DNA of 32,080 bases, from contig JAPLDR010000021.1 in the NCBI GenBank assembly GCA_026391655.1, forward strand, positions 30,995 through 63,074. Direction: 5' to 3'. The notes under the pieces were generated by a model, which saw nothing but the letters and a program-made list of their open reading frames with translations, did no database searches and was not told the DNA's origin. The stretch is from Bacteroidia bacterium (lineage in GTDB: Bacteria; Bacteroidota; Bacteroidia; Bacteroidales; Prolixibacteraceae). Below, one piece after another: positions 1-8,839 of this stretch (its first letter is position 1; each line of letters opens with the position of its first letter). Made by a program: the position numbers and the translations under genes.

Positions 1-2410
1 CGGCATTTCCTGTTGGACGTAAAATAACCAAACCACGGCCACGGAAAGTTGTGCATGTCGGTGATTTAAAGCTCCGCATATCCGATGGATTGGCACTTCC
101 TATTGCAGCCGCTTCTCCGGCTCCGGCAATGGTAAAGGTTACAGGCAGATCACCATCGGGAACCAGGTTTCCGGCATCATCAGTCAATTCAACCATCACA
201 TAAGATAAATCGTTACGGTTGGCATTGATTGTTGAACGATCGGGCGTCAAGCGGATTTTCGAGGCAGGACCAGTTGTTTTCAATGTTTTTGAACCTGCCG
301 CTTTACCATCTTTGAAGCCGATTGCTTTAAGTTCACCAACTTCGTAAGGAACTTCAAAAGTTGCCGTTAATTTAGTTTCGGGCGATACGGACTTTGTCCC
401 GATCACTTTGCCATTCAGTTCAAGTCGTACCGATGAGTAGTTGGAATAAATCGCAACGGACAATTTTTTACCTTCAGCTCCTTTCCAATTCCACGATTGG
501 CGTTCGTCGGGCCAACCCCACATACTCACTGTTTCGATCTGCCCATCAGGAACCGGGGCATGAACAGCCAATTCCAGGTCACTGATTTCCCAAACCACAT
601 CGCGGTAATACGATTGATCTTTTTTAAATCCGCAAATATCGATATCGCCGCAATATGCATTGAACCATGGCCACGGGAGACTAAATTCATAAGGTTTCGG
701 TGCATCACTTGTTAACGTGGTATGCCCAATTGCCGACTCGCCAAGGTAATCGAAGGCAGTCCACACAAAATCGCCAATCACGTAAGGTTTCTCTTTTACC
801 AATTGCCAATTCCCGAAAGCCTCATTAGGAAATGATTCAGTTCCTACCATCACCCTTTCGGGATACAGTGCGTGGTCGGGTTCGTACATTTTCCACATGT
901 AGTTGTATCCCCCTATATCCAGGCCCGCAAATGCAGGTGCAGTATCTTTCCAGTCCCTCCCTTTCTGATCCCAGAAAGCACAAATTGCCTCTGTTACCGG
1001 ACGTGTGGTATCGAGTTTTTTAACCGTTTTCACAAGACGTGATCTTATTTCAAGCCCTGAAGAATCTGCTCTTTCGGGAATCTCGTTCCCGACACTCCAC
1101 ATAATTACCGAAGGATGGTTCCGGTCACGAAGGATCATCGATTGAAGATCTTTGGCATACCAATCTTTAAAAAACAGGTGGTAATCTTCGGGATTTTTAG
1201 GTTTTTCCCACATATCAAAAGACTCATCGATCACCAATACGCCCAACCGGTCGCACGCATCGAGGAACTGGCGTGACGGCGGATTGTGGCTGGTCCGGAT
1301 CGCATTGTAGCCAAATTTCTTCATCAGTTCAACGCGGCGTTCTTCAGCGCGGTCGATTGTTGCAGAACCCAATAATCCATTGTCATGGTGCATGCAACCA
1401 CCTTTGAGCAATACATTTTCACCGTTCAGCAAAAAACCTTTCTTTGCATCATAGCTGATCGAACGGATTCCGAAAGAGGTAGTCGTTTGATCGGAAATAG
1501 CATTTTCGGTTTTCACAGTAACAATTGCCTTGTAGAGCGAAGGAGATTCCGGCGACCATAATGAGGGTGCTGCCAGGGAAAGATTTTGAGTTACTACCGT
1601 TTGTTTACCGGAAACGATCAATTCACTCTTTTCAGTCGTAGCCACAGTTTCTCCTTTAGGGTTAAAAAGTGTAGTCGCGACAATTATCTGCAGATCTTTT
1701 CCCGAATTGTTTTCAATAGTTGACTCCATTTTAACAGTAGCCTTCTCTTTTGTAACCTCGGGTGTTGTTACAAAATTTCCCCATTGTGAAATATTCACCT
1801 GATTGGTTTCAATCAGCTCAACATGTCGGTAGATGCCTGATCCGCTGTACCAACGGCTGTTTTTGCCTGGATTATTCACCTTTACTGCAATAAGGTTTTT
1901 TTCACCGGGAGGATTTAGATACGATGTAATATCATAACCAAACGGTGTATATCCATAAGGATGAAATCCAACATGTTTTCCGTTGACCCATACATCACTC
2001 ATCATATAAACACCATCAAAAAGCAGGGAGTTTTTTTTGTCTTTTGAATTTGAATCGAGTATAAACGATTTCCTGTACCATCCGATTCCTCCAACAACAT
2101 GTCCTGTAGAACCGCCACCCTGACTTTCGGATGAAAAAGGGCCTTTTTGCGTAACACCACTTTTAGGAGCCAGATCTTCAATGCTCCAATCGTGAGGCAG
2201 ATCGAGCAATCGCCATTTTGAGTCATCGAAAGCTGGTGCCTCAGAGCCGGGAACATCGCCAAGGTTAAATTTCCAGCCCGAATCGAATAGTTGTGTGCGG
2301 TTGGCAGGATCAAATTTTGGTGCCGAACACCCGATCATCAAAACCGACAAAATGAATTCGGATAGAATAATCGCTTTATTCCGGAATAAATTTCTAATTA
2401 GTAAGTTCAT
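1..2410 (-). CDS. GH2 family beta-galactosidase, lipoprotein, 3' end cut by window edge
   Basis: The frame is open from the ATG at 2410 to the window edge (803 codons seen, no stop). The product would hydrolyse terminal beta-galactosides or related beta-glycosides outside the cytoplasm. Residues 1-28 form a lipoprotein signal ending in LMIGC. A sugar-binding jelly-roll follows (about 40-215, with FDSGWKFNLGD and DVWVNGKHVG), then an Ig-like domain and a TIM barrel with RTSHNPPS. WSVGNE places the acid/base at Glu443 and VGTES places the nucleophile at Glu525. A DUF4982-like segment and a C-terminal Ig-like domain complete the Bacteroidota GH2 architecture, so only a short tail should be missing. 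The gene starts 23 nt after the gamma-glutamyltransferase stop, with no terminator between, so they are probably co-transcribed. The family call is firm; the exact substrate is inferred. Confidence 0.9.
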   Translation of the reverse strand, partial: MNLLIRNLFRNKAIILSEFILSVLMIGCSAPKFDPANRTQLFDSGWKFNLGDVPGSEAPAFDDSKWRLLDLPHDWSIEDLAPKSGVTQKGPFSSESQGGGSTGHVVGGIGWYRKSFILDSNSKDKKNSLLFDGVYMMSDVWVNGKHVGFHPYGYTPFGYDITSYLNPPGEKNLIAVKVNNPGKNSRWYSGSGIYRHVELIETNQVNISQWGNFVTTPEVTKEKATVKMESTIENNSGKDLQIIVATTLFNPKGETVATTEKSELIVSGKQTVVTQNLSLAAPSLWSPESPSLYKAIVTVKTENAISDQTTTSFGIRSISYDAKKGFLLNGENVLLKGGCMHHDNGLLGSATIDRAEERRVELMKKFGYNAIRTSHNPPSRQFLDACDRLGVLVIDESFDMWEKPKNPEDYHLFFKDWYAKDLQSMILRDRNHPSVIMWSVGNEIPERADSSGLEIRSRLVKTVKKLDTTRPVTEAICAFWDQKGRDWKDTAPAFAGLDIGGYNYMWKMYEPDHALYPERVMVGTESFPNEAFGNWQLVKEKPYVIGDFVWTAFDYLGESAIGHTTLTSDAPKPYEFSLPWPWFNAYCGDIDICGFKKDQSYYRDVVWEISDLELAVHAPVPDGQIETVSMWGWPDERQSWNWKGAEGKKLSVAIYSNYSSVRLELNGKVIGTKSVSPETKLTATFEVPYEVGELKAIGFKDGKAAGSKTLKTTGPASKIRLTPDRSTINANRNDLSYVMVELTDDAGNLVPDGDLPVTFTIAGAGEAAAIGSANPSDMRSFKSPTCTTFRGRGLVILRPTGNA

Positions 2411-2433
2411 AATTTTGAGCTATTTGGTTTTTA

Positions 2434-4122
2434 TTAATATCCTGATGCTTGTCCATCTTTGCGTGATTCGGAAGCGCCGTAATAAACCTTATTCTTTGCA
2501 TCGTACATTATGGCCTGATAGCCGCCATAACCACCAAGATCGTATTGAATTGTGTGACCTTTTTGCATCAATGTGCGGATGGTTTCGTAGCTGATTCCAC
2601 TTTCGAGACAAACAATTCCTGCATCCTCCATCTTTTCTCCTGTAGGTTCAGATGATCCAAAATGCTGAATCCGCGGGGCATCACCAGCCTCCTGCAAATT
2701 CATTCCAAAGTCGATAAGGTTCACCACGATCTGAACATGCCCTTGCGGCTGCATGGCACCGCCCATTACACCAAAACTTACCCAGGGTTGTCCATCCTTA
2801 GTTATAAATGCTGGAATAATTGTTTGGAAAGGACGCTTTCCGGGTTCATAAGTGTTGACATGGTTCTCCTCCAGTGTGAACATCTCACCCCGGTCCTGCA
2901 AAACAAAACCAAGTTTATCTGGAGTCATTCCACTACCCATTCCGCGGTAATTGCTCTGAATTAACGAGATCATATTGCCAGACTCATCTGCAACTGTCAA
3001 ATAAATTGTATTCCCATGTTCGGGATTCCCCGGCAACTGTCTTTTTGATGCCCGGTTCAAATCAATCAGTTTTCGTCGTTCATCACTATATTTTTTAGAG
3101 ATCAACTGCTTAACCGGAAGTTGATTAAAAGCGGGATCAGCATAAAATTTTGCCCTATCCTCAAACGCCAGTTTCTTCGCCTCAACAAACAGGTGAATAT
3201 ACTCAGCGCTTCCAAATCCCATAGATTTTACATCGTATCCTTCCATGATATTCAACATTTGCAAAGCTGCAATGCCTTGACTATTGGGAGGAAGTTCCCA
3301 GATATCATAACCACGATAATTGGAGGAAACCGGTTCAACCCACTCAGAATGATGCGATGCCATATCTTCGTACGACAGGTATCCGCCATTCCGTTTCATA
3401 TATTCACCAATTGTTCTGGCAATATCACCTTTGTAAAAAGCATCTCTGCCCCCTTCTGAAATTTTCGTAAGCGTATTTGCGAGAAATGGATTTTTAAATA
3501 TCTCCCCTTTTGCGGGAGATTTGCCTTCGGGCATATAGGTCTCTTTAAAGTTAGGAAATTGTTGAAGTGACCGTGAATTAGATGCTATATAATAAGCAAT
3601 TACCTCACTTACCGGAAATCCGTTGCGCGCATAATTGATGGCTCCCGAAAGAATTTGTTTCATGGGCAGTTTACCAAACTTCTGATTTAGTTCGAACCAA
3701 CCATCCACACAACCCGGAACCGAAACGGGAAGTGGTCCAAGTGAAGGGATTGTTTTTATTCCCTTGTTTACCAATATTTCTCTAGTTAAAGATTTCGGAG
3801 ACCGGCCGCTCGCATTTAATCCGTATAATTTCTTTGTTTTTGCATCCCATACTATTGCAAAGAGGTCTCCGCCAATGCCAGAACCTGTAGGTTCCATCAA
3901 CCCCAGAACTGCGTCAGCAGCAATTGCCGCATCGACGGCAGTTCCACCTGCTTTTAGAATATCAATTGCAGTTTGAGTTGCCAATGGCTGGCTTGTGCAT
4001 GCCATTCCATGTTGTGCAATCACTTCCGATCGAGTTGCAAAGGATCGGCCGGTAATCCGATCTTGTGAGAAAAGAGACGAGCAACACATGAGGGATAGAA
4101 AAATGACTGAGAGTGTTTTCAT
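2434..4122 (-). CDS. ggt: Gamma-glutamyltransferase, exported
   Basis: This enzyme cleaves and transfers the gamma-glutamyl group of glutathione and similar peptides in the periplasm. The 562-residue precursor has a signal peptide (about residues 1-20, ending SLFSQ) and the usual family length. GSGIGGDLF (about 80-88) is the conserved N-terminal block. EHGNTIYLTVAD places the autoprocessing and catalytic threonine at Thr372, where the chain should split into large and small subunits. MGGAMQPQGHVQ and the NLIDFGMNLQEAGDAPR stretch follow. It resembles the GGT-like branch that also includes acylases, so the substrate could differ from glutathione. A near-perfect promoter lies 25 nt upstream of the start, and the GH2 gene follows closely. 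Confidence 0.93.
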   Translation of the reverse strand: MKTLSVIFLSLMCCSSLFSQDRITGRSFATRSEVIAQHGMACTSQPLATQTAIDILKAGGTAVDAAIAADAVLGLMEPTGSGIGGDLFAIVWDAKTKKLYGLNASGRSPKSLTREILVNKGIKTIPSLGPLPVSVPGCVDGWFELNQKFGKLPMKQILSGAINYARNGFPVSEVIAYYIASNSRSLQQFPNFKETYMPEGKSPAKGEIFKNPFLANTLTKISEGGRDAFYKGDIARTIGEYMKRNGGYLSYEDMASHHSEWVEPVSSNYRGYDIWELPPNSQGIAALQMLNIMEGYDVKSMGFGSAEYIHLFVEAKKLAFEDRAKFYADPAFNQLPVKQLISKKYSDERRKLIDLNRASKRQLPGNPEHGNTIYLTVADESGNMISLIQSNYRGMGSGMTPDKLGFVLQDRGEMFTLEENHVNTYEPGKRPFQTIIPAFITKDGQPWVSFGVMGGAMQPQGHVQIVVNLIDFGMNLQEAGDAPRIQHFGSSEPTGEKMEDAGIVCLESGISYETIRTLMQKGHTIQYDLGGYGGYQAIMYDAKNKVYYGASESRKDGQASGY

Positions 4123-4146
4123 AAGGCGTTAATCAAGATTATTACT

Positions 4147-4177
4147 CAAAGATAATGAGTCATTTGTTTTTGCCAAA
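4147..4177 (-). promoter_or_regulatory. Bacteroidota housekeeping promoter for ggt and the GH2 gene
   Basis: On the minus strand a -33 box TTTG (4174-4177) is followed by 19 nt and a -7 box TATCTTTG (4147-4154). This matches the known Bacteroidota consensus TTTG-N19-21-TAnnTTTG exactly. Transcription should begin about 7 nt after the -7 box, giving a leader of some 18 nt before the ATG at 4122. Confidence 0.8.
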
Positions 4178-4340
4178 GTAAAACATATATTTGATAGGTA
4201 ATAATGCCGGAAATAAGGCATTCAATTTGGACGAATACCGGAGTTGGTGAAATAGTGTTTTTGCAGTAATAATTTGCCATAAAATGGCTGAAATCGCATG
4301 ATCATTTTTATTAACAACTAAATATTAACACCTTTTAATT

Positions 4341-5246
4341 ATGACAACATCACGTCGGACATTTCTCAAAAACAGCGCTGTTCTGGTTGCCGGAACAGCT
4401 CTTATGTCGAAAACATCTTTTGCAGCATCGAGCCCTGGCGAAATTGTTGGACTCCAACTTTACTCTGTTCGTGAAGATATGAAAAAAGATCCGATCGGAA
4501 CGCTGACCCAACTGGCAAAAATGGGATATAAGAATGTTGAACATGCCAATTACATCGAACGGAAGTTTTATGGCTATTCGCCAGCTGAGTTTAAAAAAAT
4601 TCTGAACGACCTTGGCCTGAAAATGCCTTCTGGCCATACCGTAATGGGGAAAAACCATTGGGATGCTGTCAAAAAAGAGTTTTCTGATTCGTGGAAATAC
4701 ACCATTGAAGATGCAGCTTTTATGGGACAAAAATACGTGGTCAGTCCTTCTATGGACGATAGTATGCGCAAAACCTACGACGACATGGTGCGTTACATGG
4801 ATGTTTTCAATCTCTGCGGTGAACTTTGTCAGAAATCGGGGATGAAGTTTAGTTATCACAACCACTCTTTCGAATTCAGCGAAAAGCTGAATGGAATGAA
4901 AGTCTTCGATATCATGATGCAGAAATTTGATCCTAAACTTGTTTTAATGCAATTGGATATTGGCAACATGTATATCGCCGGAGCCAAAGCGCTTGATATT
5001 TTGGGCCAATATCCCGGAAGGTTTGAATTGATCCATGTAAAAGATGAAATAGCGGTAAACACTCCTGAGAAATACGAAAGTACAATTCTGGGCAAAGGAA
5101 TTATTCCTACAAAAGAGGCAATTGACCTTGGCCGTAAAATAGGAGGCACTACCGTTTTTATCATCGAACAGGAGTCGTATCAAAATGCAACGGCTCTTCA
5201 ATGTATGAAAGAAGACTTTGATGTGATGAAAAAATGGGGCTATTAA
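4341..5246 (+). CDS. Tat-exported sugar phosphate isomerase/epimerase-like TIM-barrel protein
   Basis: The 301-residue product has a twin-arginine signal (SRRTFLK at residues 4-10, then a hydrophobic stretch ending SFAAS), so it should be exported folded. The rest is an AP_endonuc_2 / xylose isomerase-like TIM barrel. Likely metal ligands are Glu67 (NVEHAN), the HNH motif at 173-175, Asp206 (QLDIGN), His232 (HVKDE) and Glu276 (FIIEQES). Such exported members commonly accompany DUF1080 proteins in Bacteroidota and Planctomycetota, where they act on sugars or keto-sugars. The true reaction is unknown. It diverges from ggt and is followed by a strong hairpin, with the phosphoesterase and DUF1080 genes downstream. 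Confidence 0.88.
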   Translation: MTTSRRTFLKNSAVLVAGTALMSKTSFAASSPGEIVGLQLYSVREDMKKDPIGTLTQLAKMGYKNVEHANYIERKFYGYSPAEFKKILNDLGLKMPSGHTVMGKNHWDAVKKEFSDSWKYTIEDAAFMGQKYVVSPSMDDSMRKTYDDMVRYMDVFNLCGELCQKSGMKFSYHNHSFEFSEKLNGMKVFDIMMQKFDPKLVLMQLDIGNMYIAGAKALDILGQYPGRFELIHVKDEIAVNTPEKYESTILGKGIIPTKEAIDLGRKIGGTTVFIIEQESYQNATALQCMKEDFDVMKKWGY

Positions 5247-5274
5247 TTGGCAATCATTGATTTAAAATATATTT

Positions 5275-5297
5275 ATGGCTCCCGGCCCGGGAGCCAT
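5275..5297 (+). terminator. Rho-independent terminator after the TIM-barrel gene
   Basis: ATGGCTCCC (5275-5283) pairs perfectly with GGGAGCCAT (5289-5297) around a five-base loop, and T-rich sequence (TTTCTTTC) follows. It ends 25 nt before the next start codon, so the phosphoesterase gene is either separately promoted or reached by read-through. Confidence 0.75.
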
Positions 5298-5321
5298 TTC
5301 TTTCAACAATCTATACTAAAT

Positions 5322-6521
5322 ATGAAAAAAACAACTTCTTCCGCCTTACTTATTATTGTGTTGATTTTATGCGGCATATCAGGCTGCCAGAGCCAAACGA
5401 ACCAGCAGCCATTTACCCTGACGTGTACACCTTATCTTCAAAATCTTCACCAAAACGGAATTACGATCATGTGGATGGTGAATAATAACGCCACAAGTTG
5501 GGTGGAATACGGAAAAACTGAACAACGCGGAAGCAAGGCTGTCCATACCCAGTCGGGGATGGTTGATGTGAATCCGGGAGTTCAGAAGATTGTCCTTACG
5601 GGACTGGAACCCGGCACCCGCTATTTCTATCGGGTTGCATCCAATGAAGTAAAATTGCTACAGGCGTATAAAGTTATTTTCGGTGATACGCTCTTTAGTG
5701 AAACTTACTCTTTTACCACGCCCTCAGCTTCGACGCGGCAATTCTCTTTTCTGGCATTCAACGACCTGCACAGCAAACCACAGTTTGTGAACGATATCGT
5801 GAAACGCGAAAACGGATTCAGCTTTGCGATGTTGAACGGAGATATTATGGGCGACATTAACACTGAGGATGAGATTGCAAAATGTATGCTGATCCCATTC
5901 AGCAACTATTTTGCAACGGGCAAGCCTTTTTTTCTCACACGCGGAAATCACGAGACAAGAGGTTCAGGTGCCCGAAGTCTTTTGAAATATATTGATACTC
6001 CTTCCGGAAAATATTACTATTCATTCACTTATGGCATTGCCTGTTTTATCGTGCTCGATTGTGGTGAAGATAAACCGGACGAACACCCGGCATATTTCGG
6101 TTTAGCCGATTACGACAATTACCGGATTGATGAGGCAGAATGGCTTTCCCTCGAAGTACAAAAACCGGCATTTAAAAATGCAGAATATAAGATTGTCTGC
6201 ATCCATATGCCGATTACTCTTCAACCCCAGGGAGAGGATAAAATTGGTAACGGACCTGCAGATTGCAGCGCAAAATTTGCACCAATTCTCAATAAGGCTG
6301 GTGTTGATTTACTTCTTGCCGGACACACTCACCAATTTGCGGTAATCCATCCACAAAAAGGGGTGACCAATTTTCCAGTTATCGTGGGTGGTGCACCTGT
6401 GAGCGGGAATGATCAGACAAAAACTACCTACACGTTAGTTGAAGTAGGAAAATCGGGCATTACCTGTTTCCTTAAAAAAGTTAATGGTGATGTTATTGAA
6501 GAGGTTAAGATTAAGAAATAA
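5322..6521 (+). CDS. Lipoprotein metallophosphoesterase with purple-acid-phosphatase-type N-terminal domain
   Basis: The ATG at 5322 is chosen because it opens directly into a lipoprotein signal (lipobox GISGC, Cys22). The in-frame TTG at 5247 would place a terminator hairpin inside the gene. The 399-residue protein has a fibronectin-like N-terminal domain (about 33-133) as in purple acid phosphatases. A calcineurin-like domain follows, with all metal motifs: NDLH (Asp148, His150), GD at 173-174, GNHE at 208-211, His295 in CIHMP, and GHTH at 334-337. It should hydrolyse phosphate esters at the periplasmic or outer face of the cell. Its substrate is not evident. Its place between the TIM-barrel and DUF1080 genes suggests service to the same nutrient. 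Confidence 0.88.
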   Translation: MKKTTSSALLIIVLILCGISGCQSQTNQQPFTLTCTPYLQNLHQNGITIMWMVNNNATSWVEYGKTEQRGSKAVHTQSGMVDVNPGVQKIVLTGLEPGTRYFYRVASNEVKLLQAYKVIFGDTLFSETYSFTTPSASTRQFSFLAFNDLHSKPQFVNDIVKRENGFSFAMLNGDIMGDINTEDEIAKCMLIPFSNYFATGKPFFLTRGNHETRGSGARSLLKYIDTPSGKYYYSFTYGIACFIVLDCGEDKPDEHPAYFGLADYDNYRIDEAEWLSLEVQKPAFKNAEYKIVCIHMPITLQPQGEDKIGNGPADCSAKFAPILNKAGVDLLLAGHTHQFAVIHPQKGVTNFPVIVGGAPVSGNDQTKTTYTLVEVGKSGITCFLKKVNGDVIEEVKIKK

Positions 6522-6524
6522 TTT

Positions 6525-6626
6525 GACGATTCGACAATTAGTTAATTCGACAATGGGGATCATGCTCCTTTGTTTGAAATATTTTCCATTACCGAATTGT
6601 CACATTGTCTAATCGTCGAATTGTCT
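6525..6626. repeat. Imperfect long-range inverted repeat in intergenic DNA
   Basis: The arm at 6525-6541 (GACGATTCGACAATTAG) can pair with 6610-6626 (CTAATCGTCGAATTGTC) at 15 of 17 positions plus one wobble, around a 68-nt loop. Related GACAATT/GACGATT words recur between the arms. It lies between the phosphoesterase stop and the DUF1080 start. It could be a terminator structure or a small intergenic repeat element. Confidence 0.5.
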
Positions 6627-6701
6627 AATTGATTATTTTAGTAATAAGTTTCATTATTGCACTATATTTTCTACTTTTATCGACATAAAATATTTAAAAC
6701 A

Positions 6702-7340
6702 ATGAAAACGTTACTTTTAGTTTTATTGGTTACCATTTCCCTTAGCGGATTTTCTCAACGAAAGGAAATGTTGTTCAACGGGAATAATCTCGCCGGATGG
6801 TCGACCTATTGCGCAGACTCAACAATGAATCCCGCCTCATTCTTCTACGTTAAAGATGGTCTGATCGAAACCCCCGGAGTTCCCAACGGATATCTTCGGA
6901 CAAAAAAGGAATTCGAAAACTATCGTCTGCACGTTGAATGGTGCTATCCCGAAAAACCTACAAACAGCGGCATTTTTATTCACACTGTAGGCCCTGACAA
7001 GATTCTGCCTACACACTATCAATGTCAGTTGAAACACCTTTTTGTTGGTGATTTTATTATACAGGGAGAAGGTGTAAGTGCCACAGTCAGAGATACTCTT
7101 TACACTTCAACTGCAAAAGTGAAACCAATTGCTGCGAAAGCAAAACCTTCGAGTGAAAAGGTACCGGGTGAATGGAACAGCTGTGATATTGTTTGCAAGG
7201 GCAACACAGTCGAATTGAAAGTGAATGGCGTGCTTCAGAACTATGCCACAAAATGCAGCATCACGAAAGGTGCCATTGGACTGCAAGCCGAAGGATCGAA
7301 AATTCAGTTCCGAAATATCTGGATTGAAAAGCTTAAATAA
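6702..7340 (+). CDS. DUF1080 (3-keto-disaccharide hydrolase-like) secreted protein
   Basis: The 212-residue product has a signal peptide (MKTLLLVLLVTISLSGFSQ) and one concanavalin-like jelly-roll of the DUF1080 family. Landmarks are LFNGNNLAGW (24-33), NSGIFIH (88-94), GEWNSCDIVCKG (156-167) and a closing FRNIWIEKL. The start at 6702 is preferred over the in-frame codon at 6657 because it begins the signal peptide. Some members of this family are reported to cleave 3-keto-glycosides; that is family knowledge, not shown here. A sugar role fits the nearby GH2 and TIM-barrel genes, but the oxidoreductase that would make keto-sugars is not in the window. Confidence 0.85.
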   Translation: MKTLLLVLLVTISLSGFSQRKEMLFNGNNLAGWSTYCADSTMNPASFFYVKDGLIETPGVPNGYLRTKKEFENYRLHVEWCYPEKPTNSGIFIHTVGPDKILPTHYQCQLKHLFVGDFIIQGEGVSATVRDTLYTSTAKVKPIAAKAKPSSEKVPGEWNSCDIVCKGNTVELKVNGVLQNYATKCSITKGAIGLQAEGSKIQFRNIWIEKLK

Positions 7341-7364
7341 AATCTGAATTCAAATTCAAGATCA

Positions 7365-7416
7365 TTCAATAAATCAGTAAAGCCCCCGAAACCGGAGGCT
7401 TTACTGATTTATTGAA
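7365..7416 (+). terminator. Strong hairpin terminator after the DUF1080 gene
   Basis: A 20-bp perfect stem (7365-7384 with 7397-7416) encloses a 12-nt apex that can add a CCG/CGG pairing. It begins 25 nt after the DUF1080 stop. There is little T-tract beyond the stem, but the AT-rich outer stem could serve either strand. Confidence 0.75.
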
Positions 7417-7463
7417 GAAAACCTTTCCTGTTCTTTGGTTGTTAATAATTCAAAACCGGAACA

Positions 7464-7917
7464 ATGCTAATTGTCATCTCTCCTTCGAAAACGCTCGACT
7501 TCGAAAAACAAATTACTGATCAGACCTTACCGTCTTGAGATGGGAACGGCATTGCCAGTAAGGAAAAACCGCAATCTTTACGAATTCTGGCAAAAGAAAA
7601 TCACAGCCAAAATCAGGGAAGATCTCGACAAAAGCGGATCCAATCTACTGATAAACCTCGCCTCAGTCGAGTATTTCAAGGCGATTGATCAGAAGAAACT
7701 AAAAGCTCAAATTGTAAGTCCAGAATTCAGGGAAGCGAAAGATGGAACCTATAAGATCATTTCCATCTTTGCCAAGAAAGCACGCGGAATGATGACCCGT
7801 TTTATTCTTCAAAATGGTATTAATACGGAAGAACAATTACGGGCATTCGAAAGCGATGGTTATTGCTTTAAAAGCCGACTCTCAGAAAGGGGAAAACCGG
7901 TGTTTACGAGAGGGTAA
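7464..7917 (+). pseudogene. yaaA: yaaA (DUF328/UPF0246) remnant with internal deletion and frameshift
   Basis: YaaA protects cells from peroxide by limiting free iron; intact proteins have about 250 residues. The ATG at 7464 opens with MLIVISPSKTLDFEKQ, the family's hallmark N-terminus, but meets a TGA at codon 25. The C-terminal half continues in another frame from about 7523, starting RPYRLEMG and including INLASVEYF, YKIISIFAKKARGMMTRFI and a closing KPVFTRG. Compared with the known E. coli protein, about 100 central residues (roughly 24 to 124) are missing. The junction carries CTTACCG, which would suit both the TLP codons of the N-terminal part and the PYR codons of the C-terminal part, in frames one base apart. 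Deletion between short direct repeats is inferred. The 148-codon open frame from 7471 is only the remnant. Confidence 0.85.
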
Positions 7918-8002
7918 GCATCAATTATTATCTGGCAGCAGAATTTTATTATACCGATAGTTGAGTCGATTGCCCCAGCTATTTTAAAACCGTAATTATT
8001 CT

Positions 8003-8839
8003 TTAATAGGGCCCTTTTTCTAATCCATATGAAGTTGATGAATGATGATTGCCATTAACATAAAAAGATAAAGATTTTATACCAACATTTTTAGTGAGAC
8101 AAATACTATTAATATATTCAACGATAAAACAAGTATCATTTTTTGAGCCTTCCACATATCTTGGTACGGTCTCAGAAGCATATTTCCAATATGCAATCGG
8201 ACATTTAACCGTTACCGTTCCATTTTCATTTACCTGAAAAGTAAGTGTATCTATTCTATTTGTTATTAAAGTAGTGTCCATTTCAGTGGAAGAGATATCA
8301 AGCTTATTCTTATTTTCTATATGAAGACCATTTAAAATCTGGCGCGCCCTGTAAACATAGGGAGGATTTGATGTCTTATCAATGAATTCCCATTCACATT
8401 TTCCTACCTCCGTAAAATAAGTATTGGGAAAGGAAAAGCTACCATAATTAGAATACAGATATTTGGCTCCAACCTTTAACGGCAAATAATCACACATTAC
8501 AATGATCGTCCCTGTGGCATTCACGGTTCCGGAACCTCCTGTTAAGGGGATTGTATAATTAAATGTACCACTGGTTGTAGGTGTGCCGCTGATGGTTATC
8601 ATATTGGCAGCCCAGGTTGCTGTTACTCCTGCTGGTAAACCCGCTGCAACTCCTATACCGGTTGCCCCTGTTGTGGTAAAGTTAATAGCAGATAAAATTG
8701 TATTTACACCCAGGGAAGGTGATGATGAGGCTGCACTTACTGTATTGGCCGGCGTTGGCGTTACAATGTCATTGTGGCAGGAACCGATAAAGCACAATAC
8801 CACAACTATTAAAATAGATTTTATTGCGATTGGCTTCAT
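8003..8839 (-). CDS. Lipoprotein with N-terminal Ig-like domain, function unknown
   Basis: The 278-residue product has a lipoprotein signal (lipobox IGSC, Cys21) and a low-complexity T/P/S linker. An Ig-like domain of about 80 residues follows, with the [10 protein letters not shown]...ITISGTP...[10 protein letters not shown] pattern common in Bacteroidota surface proteins. The C-terminal half (about 115-278) is not recognised. It looks beta-rich and begins with a [18 protein letters not shown] stretch, a type of segment seen in Bacteroidota lipoproteins. It is transcribed alone, with AT-rich DNA upstream. Probable location is the cell surface or outer membrane. Confidence 0.7.
   Translation of the reverse strand: MKPIAIKSILIVVVLCFIGSCHNDIVTPTPANTVSAASSSPSLGVNTILSAINFTTTGATGIGVAAGLPAGVTATWAANMITISGTPTTSGTFNYTIPLTGGSGTVNATGTIIVMCDYLPLKVGAKYLYSNYGSFSFPNTYFTEVGKCEWEFIDKTSNPPYVYRARQILNGLHIENKNKLDISSTEMDTTLITNRIDTLTFQVNENGTVTVKCPIAYWKYASETVPRYVEGSKNDTCFIVEYINSICLTKNVGIKSLSFYVNGNHHSSTSYGLEKGPY

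Noticed and set aside
4350-5201. Several minus-strand frames antisense to the TIM-barrel gene
   Set aside because: They are shadows of a clear gene, and their products have no family features.
5247-5321. N-terminal extension of the phosphoesterase gene from TTG at 5247
   Set aside because: It would place a terminator hairpin in coding sequence and bury the lipoprotein signal; the ATG at 5322 is better.
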